Shown piece after piece: positions 48,215 through 58,184 of a DNA stretch of 64,000 bases (position 1 is the stretch's first letter; each line of letters starts with the position of its first letter). Made by a program: the position numbers and the translations under genes. Below the pieces are notes generated by a model. It saw only the letters and a program-made list of their open reading frames with translations. It was not told where the DNA came from and did not search any database. Where the stretch lies: assembly GCF_000518705.1 (NCBI RefSeq), contig NZ_JAEC01000005.1:232767-296766 (forward strand). Reading direction: 5' to 3'. This DNA comes from Shewanella colwelliana ATCC 39565. Its GTDB lineage: Bacteria > Pseudomonadota > Gammaproteobacteria > Enterobacterales > Shewanellaceae.

Positions 48215-48676
48215 ATGGATACGTCATTTCAGCGCGACCAACTAGACAATCAAATTCTTTCTGCATTGATGGAAGAGGCAAGAACTCCCTTTGCCGAACT
48301 AGCCAAGCGGTTTGGCGTCAGCGCAGGCACAATTCATGTGCGTGTCGAAAAGATGAAACAAGCCGGCATTATTACTGGTGCACAAATCACCGTTAACCCC
48401 AAAGCGCTAGGGTATGACGTTTGCTGTTTTATCGGCATCAACCTGAAAAGTGCAGGCGACTACCCAGCAGCCATCGCTAAGTTGAACGCGCTCGAAGAGG
48501 TCACTGAAGCCTACTACACCACCGGGAACTACAGTATTTTTGTAAAGGTAATGTGCCAATCTATCGACGGATTGCAACACGTATTGATTAACAGAATTCA
48601 ATCTATTGACGAAATACAATCAACCGAAACACTGATAAGTTTACAAAACCCGATAGTACGGGCGGTCAAACCTTAG
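48215..48676 (+). CDS. asnC: AsnC-family transcriptional regulator
   Basis: A 153-residue regulator with an N-terminal helix-turn-helix (ELAKRFGVSAGTIHVRVEKMKQAGIITGAQI) and a C-terminal RAM ligand domain (LGYDVCCFIGINLKS, EEVTEAYYTTGNYSIFVKV). It reads almost identically to E. coli AsnC, including the tail IDEIQSTETLISLQNPI, so asparagine-responsive control of asnA is likely. An in-frame frame open from 48104 is longer, but the AsnC length and sequence support the ATG at 48215. asnA itself is not in the window. Confidence 0.93.
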   Translation: MDTSFQRDQLDNQILSALMEEARTPFAELAKRFGVSAGTIHVRVEKMKQAGIITGAQITVNPKALGYDVCCFIGINLKSAGDYPAAIAKLNALEEVTEAYYTTGNYSIFVKVMCQSIDGLQHVLINRIQSIDEIQSTETLISLQNPIVRAVKP

Positions 48677-48898
48677 TCATATTTTTTATATGCTATAACC
48701 CACCAGATAAATCATCTAATAGAATTGCATCTACAACTTTTTTATCTATCCACTTTAACTTTGGCAATCTTTTGTGTTAAAAAGAACACCACCCCAACAA
48801 AGGGGCAACAAAATAACAATAGTTCTATAACCAAAGTTACAGCGATACCAATTGTGCTTCGACCCATCGAGGCACATTTAATTGACAAGGAAGAAGTT

Positions 48899-51800
48899 GT
48901 GAAAACAAAATTATCACTAGCCATATCAGCTGCGCTGATCTCATCGGCCTCTTACGCCGGTACCGTAGAAAAATACAACACAACCAACCAGACTAACGAC
49001 GAATATCAAGGTCTTCAAGTTGCAAAGAGTGCTGAATCTCAAGCTAAAACTCCTGTAGCTTGGATGCTTAAGCTAAAGACTCAATCAGTATCTCAACAGA
49101 GTCGTGTTGCAGGTTTTAACCAAGCTGCAGCAATGAGCAGCATTGAAAGTGCTCAAGCTCGTGTTCAATCTAGTTTGCGCGCAATGGATGCTAACGTTAA
49201 AGTTTTAGCAACCACTTCTAAATTGGTTAGCTCAGTTGTCGTTGAAGCTGATAAATATGCATTAGCAGCACTGCTGGCTAACCCAGATGTTGCCGATATT
49301 CTTCCAATTTATGATTATGAACTGCACGTTGATGACAGCGCTGAGTACATTAAAGCTAAAGCCGTTATCGAAGCTGGCGTTGCATCAGGTAAAGGTCAAC
49401 GTGTAGCAGTACTTGATACGGGTGTTGATTACACTCATAAAGCACTTGGCGGTAGCGGTGATGTTGCTGACTATGATGCAGCAGTTGCCGCAAAAGCTGA
49501 CATGCCAGATTGGCCACAAGGCAAAATCGTTGGCGGTTGGGATTTCATCAACAACGATCCAAACCCAATCGACGTAAACACTAATCATGGTACCCATGTA
49601 AGCCACTCAGTAGTCGGTGTCGCGCCTGATGTTGAACTATTTGTTTACTCTGTCTGTAACTCTGGTTGTCCAGGTCTTGCTCAGCTACTCGCGTTAGAAG
49701 CCGCAATGGATCCAAACAACGATGGCGACATCAGCGATCGCGTTGATACCGTCAACATGTCTCTAGGTGGAGATTTCGGTGATTCTGAGGGCGGAGCAGT
49801 TCAAGAGCTGATCGATGAAATGGTAGAGCTTGGCGTTAACCTTGCAATCTCTGCAGGTAACGATGGCCCAACACCATTTGTTGTTGGTGGTCCAAGTACC
49901 TCAAATAACGCCCTTTCTGTCGGTGCGATGACGCATCCAACAACTAAAGTCGGTAAAGTTGACTCAGCATTTGCTGGTGAAACTGTCGAAACATTTGGTG
50001 CAGGTTTTAACACTAGCAACGAATTTGCTTTCGATCACACTAAGGCACCATTAGTCTACCCAACAGCAAACCAAGATGGTTGTGCTGCATTTGCTGATGA
50101 TGTTGATTTCACCGGTAAAGCGGTAATTATCGACCGTGGTGCCTGTGCATTCACCCAGAAAGTACTGAATGCGCAAACTAAGGGTGCTTCATTTGTTATC
50201 GTGGCTAACAACAAGCCAGATGATGGTGCCTTTAATATGGGTGGTGCAGATCCAAAGGTCACTATCCCTTCAGTAATGATTTCTAAAGAAGATGGCGATG
50301 CTATTAAAGCGGGTCTAGTCGACGGTCCAGTTGAATACAGCGTAACCTCTGTTGAAGTAACTACAGCTGGTGCTATCGCGACCTTCACTTCACGCGGTCC
50401 ATCTATTGCAGGCACTCTTAAACCAGAGATCACAGCGCCAGGAACAGCGATTCTAACTGCATACCCAGGTGGTGGCGATCAACTATCTCCAATTAGCGGT
50501 ACTTCTTTCTCAAGCCCAATTACAGCAGGCGCAATGAGCATCGTTCGCGAAGCACTACCTGAACGTAATGCGCTAGAGATTAAAGCGACCATGATGAACT
50601 CAGCGAACCTAGACGTTACGCTAGATCCAAAAGGTCTTAACCCTGACGCAGAACTTGCACCAATCAGTTATATCGGTGCGGGCCTTGTTGATGTGGAAAA
50701 AGCAGTCAATCTTCCTGTTATCGCTTGGAATAAAGACACTCAGCAAGCAGCCCTTGCTTTTGGTCTAGTAGCAACAGATAAAGTTGTTTCTATGACGAAA
50801 ACGGTAACCGTTAAGAACTTCTCTAACGAGGAGAAAACTTACACGCTAGCGGCTAAACAACGTTTTGAAAACGATATGAAGTCTGAAGCAGTTAGTTTTG
50901 AACTACCTGAGTCAGTAACGGTTCAAGCCGGTCAAACGGCTGATTTCGATGTCACGGTAACTATCGACCCAACTAAGTTACCTGAGTGGACATTAACCTC
51001 TTCTTATGAGCTAGATGGTTCTGCATCAGACGCATCAACTGCACTTACGTTGTCAGAGTATGACGGTGCAATTAAATTTATGGATGGCGAAGACAGTGCG
51101 CTTCATGTGGTATACCACATTCTACCAAAAGCAACCGCTGGCGCATCAGTTTCGACTGAAGTGACCGAAGAGGGTATCGTTCGTACCTTTACTAACTCTG
51201 GCGCGATTGCCATCTCAGAGCCATTTGCAGCACCATTGACTGCAACTAGCCCAATAGATATGGATCTACGTCACGACCTAGTGAATGCGTCAAGTGAGCT
51301 ACTAGGTAGTAGCACATGTGATGAAGGTATCGCTATCTACAACACTTTCCAGATGCGCGATCCGATTATTCACCCACTTGTAGCAAGCTACAACGTTGAT
51401 TTTGACACCGATAACGATGGTGTTTGGGATTACACTGCAACAACTGTAAACCTGCAGTGGTTCAATGATGCATATCCACGCGCTATCTACGGCTTCGTTA
51501 AGACGTACGGTACAGCTAGAGGTACTTTAGAACCAGCTTTCCACGTTACTGGTAATGACTTTGTAACGATTAAAGCGTGTTTTGAAGATATGGATCTCAC
51601 CGCAGCTGATTTAGGTAACGATGTTACTGTTCGCTACCGTGTAGAAGAAGCTGATTGGGCACCGGTTTCAACCGGTACTGGTGATGAAGTCGTCGCAACA
51701 TTGATGCTAGACGGTTCTGGTACCAGTGCACAACTTGTTGACGAAGATGGCGCAGAAGTAACTGAGCTTGCACCTGGTGAAAGCGCGTTCCTAACCAGCA

Positions 51801-52531
51801 CAGTTGGTCGCGACGCAATGGGTTACATGTTCCTATCTGAAAATGGTTCTATGTCAATCACTGCAAACACCACAGATGAAGGCAACTCAGCACCAACTAT
51901 CGAAGATACTATGCTATCTGTCGATAAAGGCGCTGAAGCAGGCACTGAGCTTGGTAAGCTGATGGCTACCGACCCAGATATGCTAACTAGCCCATTCTCT
52001 GAGTTCATCGTTCTTAACAGCAACAGCAACATGTTGGTTATCGAGAAAGACGGTACTGTTAAGCTAAGCGATACTGCGGTAATCAATCAACAAAGTGAAT
52101 CACTAGTCGCTGAAGTTGTAGCCATTGATACCATGGGTAATCGCTCAGAGTCTGCAACGGTTACTGTTGAAATCAACAACACGGTACCAACTGTATCTCC
52201 TACAGGCATGACAAGTACTGAAGGCTTCGTTGTCACAGCAAAAGCTAACGGTAAAGATGCTGACGGTGATGAGCTAACTTACACTTGGACTCAAACAGGT
52301 GGTACGCCAGTATCATTTGCTAACGGCGGTGCTGAGATTAAGTTCACAGCTCCTACAGGTAACAACACTCTGACTTTCTCAGTTGTTGCATCTGATGGAC
52401 GCGTAGAAAGTGAAGCGGGTACTGCAACCATCGCAGTGAGTGCTAAAGAAGTGAAATCTTCAGGTGGTGGTTCACTTGGTTGGTTAGCACTACTAATGGT
52501 TCCATTTGCAGCGTTCCGTCGCCGCAAGTAA
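48899..52531 (+). CDS. Secreted subtilisin-like protease with GlyGly-CTERM tail
   Basis: A 1210-residue exported S8 protease. The GTG start at 48899 has AAGGAAG five bases upstream and leads directly into a signal peptide (KLSLAISAALISSASYA). An I9-like propeptide precedes the catalytic triad: Asp in VAVLDTGVDYTH (about 173), His in NHGTHVSHSV (about 230) and Ser in SGTSFSSPITAG (about 534). A PA domain sits at about 375-470. C-terminal beta domains end in a cadherin-like repeat, then GGGSLGWLALL and FRRRK, a textbook GlyGly-CTERM signal for rhombosortase. A terminator follows closely. Confidence 0.93.
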   Translation: MKTKLSLAISAALISSASYAGTVEKYNTTNQTNDEYQGLQVAKSAESQAKTPVAWMLKLKTQSVSQQSRVAGFNQAAAMSSIESAQARVQSSLRAMDANVKVLATTSKLVSSVVVEADKYALAALLANPDVADILPIYDYELHVDDSAEYIKAKAVIEAGVASGKGQRVAVLDTGVDYTHKALGGSGDVADYDAAVAAKADMPDWPQGKIVGGWDFINNDPNPIDVNTNHGTHVSHSVVGVAPDVELFVYSVCNSGCPGLAQLLALEAAMDPNNDGDISDRVDTVNMSLGGDFGDSEGGAVQELIDEMVELGVNLAISAGNDGPTPFVVGGPSTSNNALSVGAMTHPTTKVGKVDSAFAGETVETFGAGFNTSNEFAFDHTKAPLVYPTANQDGCAAFADDVDFTGKAVIIDRGACAFTQKVLNAQTKGASFVIVANNKPDDGAFNMGGADPKVTIPSVMISKEDGDAIKAGLVDGPVEYSVTSVEVTTAGAIATFTSRGPSIAGTLKPEITAPGTAILTAYPGGGDQLSPISGTSFSSPITAGAMSIVREALPERNALEIKATMMNSANLDVTLDPKGLNPDAELAPISYIGAGLVDVEKAVNLPVIAWNKDTQQAALAFGLVATDKVVSMTKTVTVKNFSNEEKTYTLAAKQRFENDMKSEAVSFELPESVTVQAGQTADFDVTVTIDPTKLPEWTLTSSYELDGSASDASTALTLSEYDGAIKFMDGEDSALHVVYHILPKATAGASVSTEVTEEGIVRTFTNSGAIAISEPFAAPLTATSPIDMDLRHDLVNASSELLGSSTCDEGIAIYNTFQMRDPIIHPLVASYNVDFDTDNDGVWDYTATTVNLQWFNDAYPRAIYGFVKTYGTARGTLEPAFHVTGNDFVTIKACFEDMDLTAADLGNDVTVRYRVEEADWAPVSTGTGDEVVATLMLDGSGTSAQLVDEDGAEVTELAPGESAFLTSTVGRDAMGYMFLSENGSMSITANTTDEGNSAPTIEDTMLSVDKGAEAGTELGKLMATDPDMLTSPFSEFIVLNSNSNMLVIEKDGTVKLSDTAVINQQSESLVAEVVAIDTMGNRSESATVTVEINNTVPTVSPTGMTSTEGFVVTAKANGKDADGDELTYTWTQTGGTPVSFANGGAEIKFTAPTGNNTLTFSVVASDGRVESEAGTATIAVSAKEVKSSGGGSLGWLALLMVPFAAFRRRK

Positions 52532-52546
52532 ACCTAATCAATAAGC

Positions 52547-52575
52547 AAAAAAGGGAGCCAATTGGCTCCCTTTTT
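52547..52575 (+). terminator. Terminator after the second subtilase
   Basis: AGGGAGCCAATTGGCTCCCT forms a perfect hairpin, with A6 before and T5 after it. Confidence 0.9.
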
Positions 52576-52619
52576 ATTTGCTTCGCGATGTCTTGTAACA
52601 ATAGCAAAAGTTAACGCTG

Positions 52620-53741
52620 TCACTCGTTGTTAGTCATTACAAACACATTTGTCATCACTTTATAAAGTTCAGTGCCTTGATAGACAGATGCTGAAGCAAA
52701 ATGCAGAATCGGCACGCAATCTTGGGATAAATGCAGCGGTGTAAGCACTTTGCTACTCCCATACTGATCCAGTCGCAAGATATTTGCCAACGGCTCTCCT
52801 GCCGCTAACGGCTGCCCCACTTTAGCCAAATACTCCACCATCCCCCCCATAGGAGAATGAAACTTCTTGTAGTCTTTCAAATAACAGGCAAAGCGTTGCA
52901 TCGGCGCAGCAGGGACAGTATCGGCGACTACGCCACGATGGCTAAGGTAAGCCATTATCCCTTTGGCATCGACCAACGCATCATCAAGATCAATACACTC
53001 TTGGCTGCCTAGCTCTAACGTGAACGCAGACACTGGGACAGTCAGTTCGCGCCCCTGCTCCCCAACATATTCACTCAGCTGCCACCATGGACAAAACACA
53101 GATTCGTCCATGGCACCACCAAAATCATTGGGGATCAGCAGGGTATAGGGGATTGAAAACAGTGTTGCAGCTTCAGCATCATACTCGGGGCAATACAGAT
53201 GCTTGCAGGCTTTAGGACCCGTATGCAGGTCCAGCACGATATCAGCCTCGTGCCCCATTCGTTGTAACATCACTGCTTGCTGTTGTCCCGTTGTCACTCC
53301 CCACTCACTCTGAAGACGAATTTGGCAACGCTCAACCAACATAGCTCGGTAAGCTTGAATCAACTCACCATCCGCCAAATGACTGTGCTTGGCGTACCAA
53401 GCAGCGACATCGACTTTATGGTCAAAATATTCACGATTCCAGTTGACCCCAGTGATAGGGTCAAACCGACCAAGAGTAAACTCGCCGCTCTTTTGGTTTA
53501 TTCCAAGAGGATTAGCCAAGGGTACCAAGGTCACCTTGCCCCGCAGTTCACAGTTTTCCAGCAGTTGCATAAGCTGATAGATAACGGCATTACCCTGCAC
53601 CTCTGCGCCGTGCACATTCGCCTGAATGTAGACACTTGGCGCCGTTATATGTGCGGGCTCGAACTGAAAAATCGGCAGTTCAAGATCTTGCCCTGTCGCC
53701 AACTCACCAATCTTAAGAGAGGTTCGACTCGGTTTCATCAT
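52620..53741 (-). CDS. M14 succinylglutamate desuccinylase/aspartoacylase-family deacylase
   Basis: A 373-residue zinc hydrolase. The zinc ligands are in QANVHGAEVQG (His and Glu at about 45-48) and DIVLDLHTGPKACKH (about 168). A catalytic Glu is likely in FTLELGSQECID. Members remove acyl groups from N-acyl amino acids or release amino acids from amides. It is the second gene of a lysine-riboswitch operon; its ATG overlaps the lysC stop (ATGA), so its substrate may belong to lysine or diaminopimelate metabolism. That link is inferred from context. Confidence 0.82.
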   Translation of the reverse strand: MMKPSRTSLKIGELATGQDLELPIFQFEPAHITAPSVYIQANVHGAEVQGNAVIYQLMQLLENCELRGKVTLVPLANPLGINQKSGEFTLGRFDPITGVNWNREYFDHKVDVAAWYAKHSHLADGELIQAYRAMLVERCQIRLQSEWGVTTGQQQAVMLQRMGHEADIVLDLHTGPKACKHLYCPEYDAEAATLFSIPYTLLIPNDFGGAMDESVFCPWWQLSEYVGEQGRELTVPVSAFTLELGSQECIDLDDALVDAKGIMAYLSHRGVVADTVPAAPMQRFACYLKDYKKFHSPMGGMVEYLAKVGQPLAAGEPLANILRLDQYGSSKVLTPLHLSQDCVPILHFASASVYQGTELYKVMTNVFVMTNNE

Positions 53742-55094
53742 GCACCTTCAAATAGATTTTCATGCAGCGACCGTACCACCTGTGCCGCTTCGGATTCAGC
53801 CACTAAAACACACAAGTTGTGTGGACTCGCACCTTGGCAGATCATGCGAACATTGTGGGGTTCGAGTACCTCAAATACCCGGCGGCACACGCCTGGCGTC
53901 GACGCAATCTTATTACCGACAATGGCAACCAAAGCCAGCTCATCTTCCACCCGCACGCGGCAATGTTGAGACAACTCTTGCAGCAAGGATTCACTTAACA
54001 AACTATTACCTGCGGAGTCTGAGCCGGTTTTATCTAAGGTGAGTGATACGTTTACCTCAGATGTAGTGATCAAATCCACACTAATCTTGTGACGTGCTAG
54101 GGTCGCAAAGGTTTCAGCCAAAAAACCCTGAGCATGCAGCATCTGCAAACTATGTAGATTTAACAAAGTTTGATCGCGGCGCACCGCAACGGCTCTATAG
54201 ATTGGCTCATCACTAACCTGATGACGAATCCAGGTGCCGCCACGTTCAGGTTCTTTACTGGATCCCACAAAGACCTGAATCTTCTGTCTTACTGCGGGGA
54301 GAATGGTGGCTGGGTGCAAGACTTTGGCACCAAATGTCGCCATCTCCGCTGCTTCGTTGAAGCTGATTTCTGCAATAGGCTGCGCATTGGGCGCAAGGCG
54401 AGGATCCGTGGTATAGATACCCGCAACATCAGTCCAGATCTCAACAGCAGACGCCTTAAGTGCTTCTGCCAGCAGTGCAGCTGAATAATCGCTCCCCCCC
54501 ACGGCCTAAGGTTGTCGTGGCACCTTGTTCATCGGCACCGATAAAGCCTTGAGTTACAATACGCTGTGTCGAAAGCAGCGGCGCTAAATGGAGGCGACAC
54601 AAAGTAGCAATCTGCTCAATTTTCGGTTCTGCACGGCCAAAGTGGCTGTCTGTACGCATCACTTGGCGAACATCAAAAGCCGATGCTACTTCCCCCTTCT
54701 CTCTTAATACTGCAGCAAATAAGGCCGATGAACACTGCTCGCCCTGAGCCAGTAGCTCATCCATGGTGGCTTTACTGCGCTCTTGGCTCAAGGATTCACT
54801 GAGCACGGCAATACGGCTAAGAAGGTTATCGAGTCGAGCGGCAACATCATTGGGCCGACCTAGCTCATCAAGGATCTTATATTGAATAGAGGCGATATCT
54901 TTAAGCAACTGCTGACGACGAGCATCATCTAGGCCATCTTGCGTCAGCTCGACCAACAAGTTAGTCACGCCACTTGAGGCACTGACAACGACCACTCGCG
55001 TATTAGGGTTAGCCAAAATAATATCGGCACAACGACTCATCGCCTGATAATCGGCAACAGAGGTTCCACCAAACTTAGCAACAATAGTAGACAT
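53738..55094 (-). pseudogene. lysC: Lysine-sensitive aspartokinase III, split by a homopolymer frameshift
   Basis: Aspartokinase commits aspartate to lysine, threonine and methionine synthesis. The N-terminal frame starts at the ATG at 55094 (MSTIVAKFGGTSVAD, the kinase motif). It reads well through GATTTLGRGG, then shifts at a G7 run (C7 at 54494-54500 on the plus strand). The second frame continues with GGSDYSAALLAEALKASAVEIWTDVAGIYT and C-terminal ACT domains. Removing one base gives a continuous 451-residue protein, close to E. coli LysC (449). As written the gene is broken, but the rest of both halves is well conserved, arguing for an artefact. Confidence 0.85.
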
Positions 55095-55229
55095 TAGCTC
55101 ACCTCTCTTTGATAAGAAGAGTGAGAAACAACGAAAGAAATGATAAACATGATTACGCTCCGAACTAACTTCGTTCGAAGAGCCTGGTGCAAAGATTACG
55201 CACCCCAAAGAAGGGAAACAGCGATCACC

Positions 55230-55400
55230 ACCAGAAGCTCTCCACCAAAAAACAGGTGACAATCGTTGGGATTCAGCCCAAGCGACCGATAGTAAGATGA
55301 ACCAAACATCTGCCTATCTCGGCGTTAATCTCCCTCGCAAGCCATCATTGGAGTTTGGACTCCTCAAGCTTACTACCTAGTTAACGCTCCTCTTCTGTAT
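55230..55400 (-). ncRNA. Lysine riboswitch (L box) controlling lysC
   Basis: On the minus strand, the leader carries P1 arms CAGAAG (near 55398) and CTTCTG (near 55232). Lysine-riboswitch core blocks lie between them: AGAAGAGGAGCG, TAGTAAG, GAGGAGTCC, then GGGCTGAATCCC and TTGTCACC, followed by GGTGGAGAGCTTCTGG. Their order matches the E. coli lysC leader as I remember it. The aptamer lies about 135 bp before the lysC start. No strong terminator follows it, so control may be translational or via hairpins close to the start codon. Confidence 0.9.
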
Positions 55401-55520
55401 CTTGTCCCTATAGGTCAAGATGGATGAAAATTAACAAATATCTGTCTATTAAGTCAACGCTAATTTCTCGTTATGACTAACTTTCATTCAAAATACACTT
55501 TTCACGCGATTAAGCGTATC

Positions 55521-55952
55521 TCAAGAGTAAATATCAGGCAGCTCGCTAACTAGACAAACACGAGCCTCAAATACACCTAAAGCCTGTTCAGGATAGTCCA
55601 GTAAACAGGGTACTAATTGGAGGTGGCCGGCCTCAACAAAATAGATGGCATTTTGATTAAACAACTTGCCAAGTTCTATGGCAGCAACCTTATCAATAGG
55701 CACAGCCCAGCTTTTTTCCATATGATCGCCGGCAACAGAGGTGCCCACCACAGCACGATAGGGTTGATGTAGCTTATCAATTTCGAGTTGAAGCTGTTTG
55801 TCGAGTAGTCGATTTTGACAGGAGGTCAGTATCTGTCCCATTGGATTGTGAGCCGTAATGATCGCAAAGGATAACGTGGGAGAAAAAGCTTGAGTAAGAA
55901 GAAACTGGGTTTGTTGGTAGCAGTACCAAAGATCACGATTTGAATCACTCAT
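55521..55952 (-). CDS. DUF3293 protein
   Basis: 143 residues, cytoplasmic, without signal or TM segment. The family blocks are FAIITAHNPMGQILTSCQNRLLD (about 29-51) and EKSWAVPIDKVAAIELGKLFNQNAIYFVEAGHLQLVPC (about 79-116). DUF3293 has no known function, to my knowledge. It is divergent from arcA across a 574-bp promoter region. Confidence 0.75.
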   Translation of the reverse strand: MSDSNRDLWYCYQQTQFLLTQAFSPTLSFAIITAHNPMGQILTSCQNRLLDKQLQLEIDKLHQPYRAVVGTSVAGDHMEKSWAVPIDKVAAIELGKLFNQNAIYFVEAGHLQLVPCLLDYPEQALGVFEARVCLVSELPDIYS

Positions 55953-56015
55953 TACTAAAATATCCCTAAATTAGATTCCAATGATTATAGCAAACTCAGC
56001 CCCTCTTCCTAGAGG

Positions 56016-56031
56016 TGTGAGCCACGTCACT
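56016..56031. promoter_or_regulatory. CRP-like site 1 between DUF3293 and arcA
   Basis: TGTGAGCCACGTCACT fits TGTGA-N6-TCACA at nine of ten key positions. It is 64 bp from the DUF3293 start and 496 bp from arcA. Confidence 0.5.
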
Positions 56032-56080
56032 TAATTAACTTTAATTCATGCCTTAAAAATCAACAGGTTAACTCGCAACG

Positions 56081-56096
56081 TGTGACCTGCGTCATA
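56081..56096. promoter_or_regulatory. CRP-like site 2 between DUF3293 and arcA
   Basis: TGTGACCTGCGTCATA fits TGTGA-N6-TCACA at eight of ten key positions. It lies 65 bp from site 1, about six helical turns, so both could be bound on one DNA face. Confidence 0.45.
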
Positions 56097-56526
56097 TCTC
56101 CCAGTAATTTTGTTAACATTTCATTTGTTAACAAATGCCTAAAACGAGTACAATAAGCTTGTTGATTCACTTCCACTCATCTAACGATGAAATACTTTTT
56201 GTTACACCTTGTCGCTGACACTGTAATTAAAAGTTAGTCAATTTCCTGTATATAATGTGAGCTATGGCTGCTGTGACATTTAAACTTGAAAATAATCGAT
56301 AGTTAAAGGAACTATTTCCTACTATTGTTAATCGAAGTGGATACAGTTCGCGTTTTCTTTTATAGAGATACGCATACTTTACTAATCATGAAGTGTGTTG
56401 CTGTTTCAGGCCAGATTTATGAAAGCACCTACGTGAATCAGTAATTGTCAGCACGACAAGTTAGGGCGCAGCCAACATACGCGCTCATGGTTAGAACAGA
56501 TTTAAACAAATATTAGGTAATTAAAT

Positions 56527-57246
56527 ATGCAAAACCCGCACATTCTGATCGTTGAAGATGAAGCCGTTACCCGGAACACGCTAAGAAGTATTTTCGAGGC
56601 TGAAGGATATGTGGTAACTGAAGCCAATGATGGCGCAGAAATGCATAAAGCCATGCAGGAAAACAAGATAAACCTCGTTGTTATGGACATAAATCTTCCT
56701 GGCAAAAATGGTCTTTTGTTAGCCCGTGAACTTCGCGAAATCAATAACATTGGCCTAATCTTCCTGACTGGCCGTGACAACGAAGTCGACAAAATTCTTG
56801 GACTTGAAATTGGTGCAGATGACTACATCACTAAACCATTCAACCCACGTGAATTGACCATCCGTGCTCGTAACCTACTGACTCGTGTTAACAGCACAGG
56901 TACAGAAGCTGAAGAGAAGAGCGCTGTAGAATACTACCGCTTTAATGGCTGGAGCTTAGAGATTAACAGCCGTTCATTGGTCAGCCCACAAGGTGAGTCA
57001 TACAAGTTACCACGCAGTGAATTCCGTGCAATGCTTCACTTCGTTGAAAACCCAGGTAAGATTCTGACTCGTGCAGACTTGCTAATGAAGATGACTGGTC
57101 GTGAGCTCAAGCCGCATGACCGTACTGTAGATGTGATCATTCGTCGTATCCGTAAGCACTTCGAAAGCTTACCAGATACGCCAGAAATCATTGCCACAAT
57201 CCACGGTGAAGGCTATCGTTTTTGCGGTAACCTAGAAGAAGCATAA
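56527..57246 (+). CDS. arcA: Aerobic respiration response regulator ArcA
   Basis: A 239-residue OmpR-type regulator of respiratory and redox genes. The receiver domain has HILIVEDE at the N-terminus, the phosphoacceptor Asp in [14 protein letters not shown] (about 54) and Lys in [19 protein letters not shown] (about 103). The winged-helix domain (about 135-235) includes [23 protein letters not shown] and [13 protein letters not shown]. It strongly resembles E. coli ArcA, including the full-length linker. A terminator lies 35 bp downstream. It is monocistronic. Confidence 0.97.
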   Translation: MQNPHILIVEDEAVTRNTLRSIFEAEGYVVTEANDGAEMHKAMQENKINLVVMDINLPGKNGLLLARELREINNIGLIFLTGRDNEVDKILGLEIGADDYITKPFNPRELTIRARNLLTRVNSTGTEAEEKSAVEYYRFNGWSLEINSRSLVSPQGESYKLPRSEFRAMLHFVENPGKILTRADLLMKMTGRELKPHDRTVDVIIRRIRKHFESLPDTPEIIATIHGEGYRFCGNLEEA

Positions 57247-57280
57247 ATCACATCCAGCTAGCGCAAATGTGATTCGATTT

Positions 57281-57310
57281 GAAAAGCCAGTCTAACGACT
57301 GGCTTTTTTT
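57281..57310 (+). terminator. arcA terminator
   Basis: AAGCCAGTC and GACTGGCTT arms with T7 directly after. Confidence 0.9.
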
Positions 57311-57595
57311 ATAGGGATATACTTATCCCCGGTGGCCAGGGAAGGCCAGAGAGGGGATTTGGATATAGACTGACGCTCATAGAGACTTATCCTCAGTACC
57401 CACCAAAGGGAGTATGAGATTAATTGTGTATGGCACACTTATGACAAAATCCAAACATGGGCAGCTTTAGGTTTTTGTACCTGCATTACGGTGTTGTATT
57501 GGCTTTGTGATTGAAGCCCAGCTTAAACCTAACCAGCGGGAGGCATATTAACCGAGTAGACCTTTAAACCATTCACTTACCATCAAAAAAAGTCT

Positions 57596-58132
57596 CTATG
57601 CTCTCTGTCGATGATAAGTCGTTTGAACCAAGGTATCTAATACCACTTCATTCTTAATCACATAAAAACTCAAAGGGCTTGCAAGTTCACCAAATAAGGG
57701 GGCTCCACCACCCAGTAATATAGGGAAACGAGTAATAACCATTTCATCGATCAGATCTTCTTTAAGGAAGTTTTGAATCGTCACTCCACCGTCAATGTAT
57801 AGCTCATTGAATCCTTTTGCATTCAAATCGGCGATAATATCAATCAGCTTACCTTTGACTAAAAAAACTTTGTCTTCATAATCTTTAGGTACTTTGGTCA
57901 TAGTGTTACTTAACACGAACACTGGCTTAGTGTAAGGCCAGTCACAGTCAAAACTCAGTACCATATCTAAGGTATTCCGCCCCATTATTAAGCCGTCAAC
58001 TCTCTCCATCAAAGCGATGAATCCCGTATCAACATTGTTTGGATTAGGTACAGAATGTAGCCAGTCGAGTTGGCCTCGCTTATCAGCGATATATCCGTCT
58101 AGGCTGGTTGCAATAAATACGATGTTTGCCAT
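57596..58132 (-). CDS. Dihydrofolate reductase / RibD C-terminal domain-like protein
   Basis: 178 residues with the DHFR/RibD fold: MANIVFIATSLDGYIADKRGQLDWL at the N-terminus, the NADPH loop IMGRNTLDMVLSF (about 49-61), and LYIDGGVTIQNFLKEDLIDEMVITRFPILLGGG (about 105-137). Such stand-alone proteins are usually uncharacterised reductases. It is divergent from a TetR-family gene, and the palindrome at 58185-58207 is well placed to control both. Confidence 0.82.
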   Translation of the reverse strand: MANIVFIATSLDGYIADKRGQLDWLHSVPNPNNVDTGFIALMERVDGLIMGRNTLDMVLSFDCDWPYTKPVFVLSNTMTKVPKDYEDKVFLVKGKLIDIIADLNAKGFNELYIDGGVTIQNFLKEDLIDEMVITRFPILLGGGAPLFGELASPLSFYVIKNEVVLDTLVQTTYHRQRA

Positions 58133-58184
58133 AAGTCCCTCGTCAAGTTGATGGTGATTGATCCAAACTAAAATATGGTTTAAA

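Larger units (their letters stand above)
55953..56526. other. 574-bp divergent region upstream of arcA, with two CRP-like sites
   Basis: No gene or terminator was seen. It probably carries the arcA promoter(s) and a long leader. The two CRP-like motifs listed separately are its only recognised elements; the 3' part (56200-56520) shows nothing I recognise. Confidence 0.5.

Noticed and set aside
53277..53969. 230-residue frame opposite the M14 and lysC genes
   Set aside because: Shadow of two recognised genes; no family features.
54456..55262. N-terminal lysC half as a separate complete gene
   Set aside because: Its first 56 residues read into the leader and its last 12 follow a homopolymer shift; the conserved part continues in the other frame.
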